Virus record (IMG/VR): IMGVR_UViG_3300021136_000330
Coordinates: 1 to 24,473 of that record
Direction: 5' to 3' (one strand)
Source: a virus
DNA length: 24,473 bases
Within the stretch, counting starts at the first letter, position 1; each line of letters starts with the position of its first letter. The notes below the pieces were generated by a model, which saw nothing but the letters and a program-made list of their open reading frames with translations, was not told where the DNA came from and did not search any database. Shown in pieces: positions 22,055-24,473 of this stretch. A program made the position numbers and the translations under genes.

Positions 22055-23055
22055 TATTTCCATGCTAGTATCTCATATTCTGTTTTATTTTTAAACAACC
22101 AAACTTCGTATTCGTATCCTTGCTCTATTACTGAATCTTTCTTCCGTAAATTATTAATTAGTCTAGAATTATATTTTTCATTACCATTTCCGTTCCACCA
22201 CCACATGCTTTTTACTTCGATGATTTTATTCTCTTTTGAAATATAGATATCCGGATAATATGTTGCAAGGTGTAAGTTTACGTTTATATATGCAAACACC
22301 GGTAAACTATATATAGTTTTCCTATCATCAAATAATAATTCTGATTCGCTGTATTCTTTTAATAAGTTGGCCAGCACAGTATCTTCGTACCCACGAACCC
22401 CAACAACCTTACCCGATGGCATAACAAATGCTCGACCTATACTATTTGATTTAGCAGAATTTATTCTAGCTTCCGGTTTCATTAAAGCATTTTCGACCCC
22501 AAATCGATCCATACAAGTTGCACGACGTTTAGATACTATATTGGAAATTTCATCAAGTGTCTTTGCTTGCCAGGCATTGCTTGTTTGCTTGCTATTATTA
22601 TATGTTTCGCTACCATATTTTTCTTTCTTTGTCTTTCTAGATTTTTCTTTTTGGTCGGCAAACTTAGAACTCCATTCAACTCCATACTTGCGCATAAAAG
22701 TTGCTCTGGCTCGAGCCACTTGCAGCTCTTTCTGTTTGTCTGTCTTAGCATTGGCAGCTTTTTTCTTGTTTGCTGAATCCGATAGCTTCTGCTCGTCTGT
22801 CCATAATTGTTTTGATTTAGCTATAGTTTTACCCACACATACAGGGTTTCCGCAACTGCTAGCATAGGTGTGATTTTTTTGATAAAAGGTCAATGGTTTA
22901 CTACAACTACATAATTTAATAGTACCTGTTATATATTTTTCATAATATGCTTGATATGTGAGTTGATTTGTTCTGAGATGTTTTGTAAACTGACCGTTAG
23001 ATACACAATAGTTTTTGTTATCTATTTTCGATATTACATAATTTGCATCACTCAT
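22054..23055 (-). CDS. Homing-endonuclease-like protein, PD-(D/E)XK/Vsr type
   Basis: From the ATG at 23055 (weak GAGA upstream) the product has 333 residues; a TTG at 23085 would add ten but has no ribosome site. The N-terminal part has LTYQAYYEKYI and a Cys set (CSCSKP, CGNPVC) that may bind zinc. The middle holds repeated Y/F-G-V-E-type modules (FMRKYGVEWSS, KKEKYGSETYN, CMDRFGVENAL), seen in phage homing endonucleases as DNA-binding units. The C-terminal domain has YYPDIYISKENKIIEVKS, a PD...ExK active site, then WWWNG and GYEYEVWLF. This domain resembles the Vsr-like nuclease of endonucleases found between split-intein halves. It lies exactly between the two terL halves. Nuclease class is confident, target site unknown. 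Confidence 0.85.
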   Translation of the reverse strand: MSDANYVISKIDNKNYCVSNGQFTKHLRTNQLTYQAYYEKYITGTIKLCSCSKPLTFYQKNHTYASSCGNPVCVGKTIAKSKQLWTDEQKLSDSANKKKAANAKTDKQKELQVARARATFMRKYGVEWSSKFADQKEKSRKTKKEKYGSETYNNSKQTSNAWQAKTLDEISNIVSKRRATCMDRFGVENALMKPEARINSAKSNSIGRAFVMPSGKVVGVRGYEDTVLANLLKEYSESELLFDDRKTIYSLPVFAYINVNLHLATYYPDIYISKENKIIEVKSMWWWNGNGNEKYNSRLINNLRKKDSVIEQGYEYEVWLFKNKTEYEILAWK

Positions 23056-23085
23056 ACATTTCTCAATTAAATTGGTCTTCTCCAA

Positions 23086-24003
23086 TTATTTATCGATTAT
23101 ATTAAACAATTCACCAATTGTGACTATTTTTTGCTCATCATTAATTTCTAATTGTAGTATTGTATCACCGTTACAGCAATCCATCTCTCTACGGAAGCGT
23201 TCATCACCTAATTGCGCACGTTGTTCCGTTGCCCACGTGTCATCTCTATCTGGATGTTCTCTCCAATAACTACGGAATGATTTAAACCCATTAACTCCTA
23301 ACGCAGTGGCGTTTCCAAAATCGTCCACGCATTTGTTGGCTCCCTTCCACAGAGTAGCAAATTGATCTTCGTCTGAGTTAGGAGTTGATGTGATAATACA
23401 TTTACCGCCTGTTGCTAGTGTAGGACTGATAGAAGTCCAAAATTCACGACCGATTGTACTGCGTACAAATGCGAACTCATCACAATATAATAATGATATA
23501 GACATACCGCGACCTGTGTTTTCTGTCGTTGTAGCCGAGTTAATACGTGAGCCATTTTCAAAATCGATATTACCTTTGTTGTATGTTGTTACGCCAGCAC
23601 GTATAAAGTCAGGGCATAGTTCATATGCGTAACGAATACGTGACATAATTTCTTGCGAGCCTGTATATTTGTGTGCCGCGATAAGAATTGTTGCATCGGG
23701 TACGAACATTGCGTACCATAGTAAGTATCCGGCAGCACTTGTTGATTTACCAGTTTGACGTGGCATTAAACTGATACTGAATCTATAATTGTGATATGTT
23801 TCAATTAAGCGTTTTTGATATTCAAACGGCTGATACAACATACGTCCTTTAGTAGGATGTTGTATGTAGAAGTAATGACTCATAAAGTATTCCGGCCCAG
23901 TGATTGGGTCAGCACACTTAGCAAATTCTAAGAGCTGTTCTTCTGTAAATGTTTCTGATTGGTAGGGTCTTTTAACTAAGACGCTGTCTGGAGTTTGTGC
24001 CAT
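23086..24003 (-). CDS. N-terminal half of terminase large subunit plus N-intein
   Basis: The 305-residue product carries the ATPase motor of a T4 gp17-type terminase: Walker A RQTGKST at residues 82-88, Walker B LLYCDE with Asp175 and Glu176, and coupling motif TSTPN near 206-209. It ends RFRREMD at residue 275, then a 30-residue N-intein and a stop. The nuclease half is in the gene at 20981-22054. Alone, this polypeptide could hydrolyse ATP but could not cut DNA, so trans-splicing is needed for a normal terminase. The start ATG follows the upstream stop by four bases, and the ribosome site is weak, suggesting coupling to the gene before. The gene order, small protein, small protein, terL, is that of marine T4-like phages by recall. 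Confidence 0.95.
   Translation of the reverse strand: MAQTPDSVLVKRPYQSETFTEEQLLEFAKCADPITGPEYFMSHYFYIQHPTKGRMLYQPFEYQKRLIETYHNYRFSISLMPRQTGKSTSAAGYLLWYAMFVPDATILIAAHKYTGSQEIMSRIRYAYELCPDFIRAGVTTYNKGNIDFENGSRINSATTTENTGRGMSISLLYCDEFAFVRSTIGREFWTSISPTLATGGKCIITSTPNSDEDQFATLWKGANKCVDDFGNATALGVNGFKSFRSYWREHPDRDDTWATEQRAQLGDERFRREMDCCNGDTILQLEINDEQKIVTIGELFNIIDK
23087..23094 (-). promoter_or_regulatory. T4-type late promoter match inside N-intein end
   Basis: GATAAATA on the minus strand fits NATAAATA. It overlaps the last two codons and stop of the N-intein gene. Transcription would start near 23080, about 25 bases before the endonuclease ATG at 23055, giving that gene its own late transcript. 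Confidence 0.5.
23089..23178 (-). other. N-intein (30 residues) of split TerL intein
   Basis: The segment begins CCNGDTILQL, matching intein block A (C-x-x-G-D-T). By recall it aligns with the 25-residue AceL-TerL N-intein beginning CVYGDTMVET. It ends IGELFNIIDK before TAA. Cys1 directly follows REMD of the extein. It is much shorter than the roughly 100-residue N-inteins of the usual split site. Confidence 0.9.
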
Positions 24004-24007
24004 AATA

Positions 24008-24193
24008 TTACTTAGCTTGCGGAGGTAATGTGTTAATATTGTTGTGTGTTGCGATGAAGTTAGATAAACTCATCGGTTGATTTACATCAGTTACACTTGC
24101 AATTGTGTATGCTGGGTCGTTTACATCAAGTATTGCATCGGGGATTAATGACTCTGTATAGTCCTGTGCCCTAATGCGATATTGTTTAGACAC
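24008..24193 (-). CDS. Small phage protein upstream of terL, GTG start
   Basis: I choose the GTG at 24193, which overlaps the previous gene's stop (GTGTCTAA), giving 61 residues beginning MSKQYRIRAQDYTESLIPDA. An in-frame ATG at 24256 would lie inside the upstream gene and is less likely. MSK-YRIR beginnings occur in T4-like marine phage proteins by recall. The function is unknown. The stop lies four bases before the terL ATG, so the two are probably translated together. The ribosome site is weak, consistent with coupling to the gene before. Confidence 0.6.
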   Translation of the reverse strand: MSKQYRIRAQDYTESLIPDAILDVNDPAYTIASVTDVNQPMSLSNFIATHNNINTLPPQAK

Positions 24194-24461
24194 CGTACTT
24201 GTTCTTTTTACGTGTGGGTACTGGGCTAGTTTTGCCAGTGTTGCCAAGTTCTTCACTACGATTGTTAGTTAAGCGATTAACATGACCTGCGCCTACCATA
24301 TCAGCAGCACTATTAATCATCGCTAGTTCTTCATCTGTATATGTACATAGTAATGGGTCACCTGCTATTGCACCTGCTGCTTTAGTTGGGAAATCCGGTG
24401 CACCTGCTAATGCTAGCCCAAAGCGATATTGTGCATACGCACTACCGTTTGATTTGTTCAT
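24186..24461 (-). CDS. Conserved small protein upstream of terL
   Basis: The visible frame encodes 91 residues beginning MNKSNGSAYAQYRFGLALAG. It contains FPTKAAGAIAGDPLLCTYTDEELAMINSA and ends SPVPTRKKNKYGV. By recall, a protein of this pattern lies just upstream of gp17 in T4-like cyanophages, with no assigned role; a small-terminase function is not supported by motif. The frame remains open upstream to the window edge (PGIS before the Met), so the real start may lie outside. Confidence 0.75.
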   Translation of the reverse strand: MNKSNGSAYAQYRFGLALAGAPDFPTKAAGAIAGDPLLCTYTDEELAMINSAADMVGAGHVNRLTNNRSEELGNTGKTSPVPTRKKNKYGV

Positions 24462-24473
24462 ACTAATACCGGG

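Larger units (their letters stand above)
21722..23178 (-). mobile_element. Split intein with intervening homing-endonuclease gene
   Basis: The insertion interrupts terL between codons for REMD and CEF. It consists of a 30-residue N-intein with its own stop codon, a free-standing endonuclease-like gene with a late-promoter match, and a 111-residue C-intein with its own start. The whole unit is 1457 bases. It is the layout called a fractured gene, in which the endonuclease spreads the insert to uninterrupted copies and the intein heals the protein in trans. Confidence 0.85.

Noticed and set aside
22367-22867. Plus-strand open frame of 166 codons
   Set aside because: It lies opposite the endonuclease gene, has Phe/Leu/Ser-rich composition typical of the complement of Lys/Glu-rich coding, and no start signal.
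23056-23085. TTG start for the endonuclease gene
   Set aside because: It would add ten residues but has no ribosome site, and the predicted late transcript begins around there; the ATG at 23055 has a weak GAGA.
24194-24256. Upstream ATG for the small gene before terL
   Set aside because: The extra 21 codons lie wholly inside the preceding conserved gene; the GTG overlapping its stop fits the compact stop/start style of the window.
1-24473. tRNA genes or CRISPR arrays
   Set aside because: Reading both strands I saw no cloverleaf-like segments with a TTCGA arm and no regularly spaced repeats.

Overview
The window looks like a stretch of the genome of a tailed, T4-like (myovirus-type) bacteriophage, probably marine. 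The clearest markers are UvsX, UvsY, a gp32-type single-stranded DNA binding protein and a T4-type large terminase. The DNA is visibly AT-rich, genes are tightly packed, and many stop/start codons overlap as ATGA or TAATG. T4-type late promoters (NATAAATA) are interspersed with good sigma-70 promoters. By recall, several small genes resemble conserved genes of cyanophages and pelagiphages. The host cannot be named from this sequence alone. Almost everything is on the minus strand; only two genes at the left end are on plus.

Layout, left to right. (1) 2-1166, plus: a glycine-amidinotransferase-like protein cut by the window edge, and a DUF6614-like small protein; together they look like an accessory metabolic pair. 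(2) 1168-2666, minus: small phage genes and a SleB-type cell-wall hydrolase with a signal peptide. (3) 2748-9722, minus: a glycan/sugar-modification block with a decayed radical SAM gene, an uncharacterised sugar-locus protein, a glycosyltransferase, a TylC3-like sugar C-methyltransferase, a further unknown, a CmcI-like methyltransferase, RmlB and RmlC. A 51-residue phage gene sits between rmlB and rmlC. (4) 9722-11410: two small conserved phage genes, a terminator/promoter junction, and a protein with a PD-(D/E)XK-like motif. (5) 11421-14636: a B12-type radical SAM enzyme, a fused nucleotidyltransferase-cupin and another methyltransferase, which extend the sugar block. (6) 14629-18423: a small gene, uvsY, a small gene, uvsX, an unknown gene and gp32, the recombination/replication module. 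(7) 18584-20929: a 781-residue acidic protein, likely virion-associated. (8) 20981-24461: the terminase locus.

The most striking feature is the terminase. TerL is split into two separate genes. The N-terminal gene ends in a 30-residue N-intein and the C-terminal gene begins with a 111-residue C-intein. Between them lies a free-standing homing-endonuclease-like gene with a late-promoter match overlapping the end of the N-intein. Splicing in trans would give a 521-residue terminase with the conserved REMD-CEF junction. The arrangement closely resembles the atypically split AceL-TerL intein and the 'fractured gene' layout known from metagenomes. Other noteworthy features are a consensus promoter with a palindrome around its -10 box ahead of a gene that seems to start at ATT, and promoters placed so close to start codons that the transcripts should be leaderless. 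The gp32 gene has a structured 5' leader, and the radical SAM gene carries three separable lesions.
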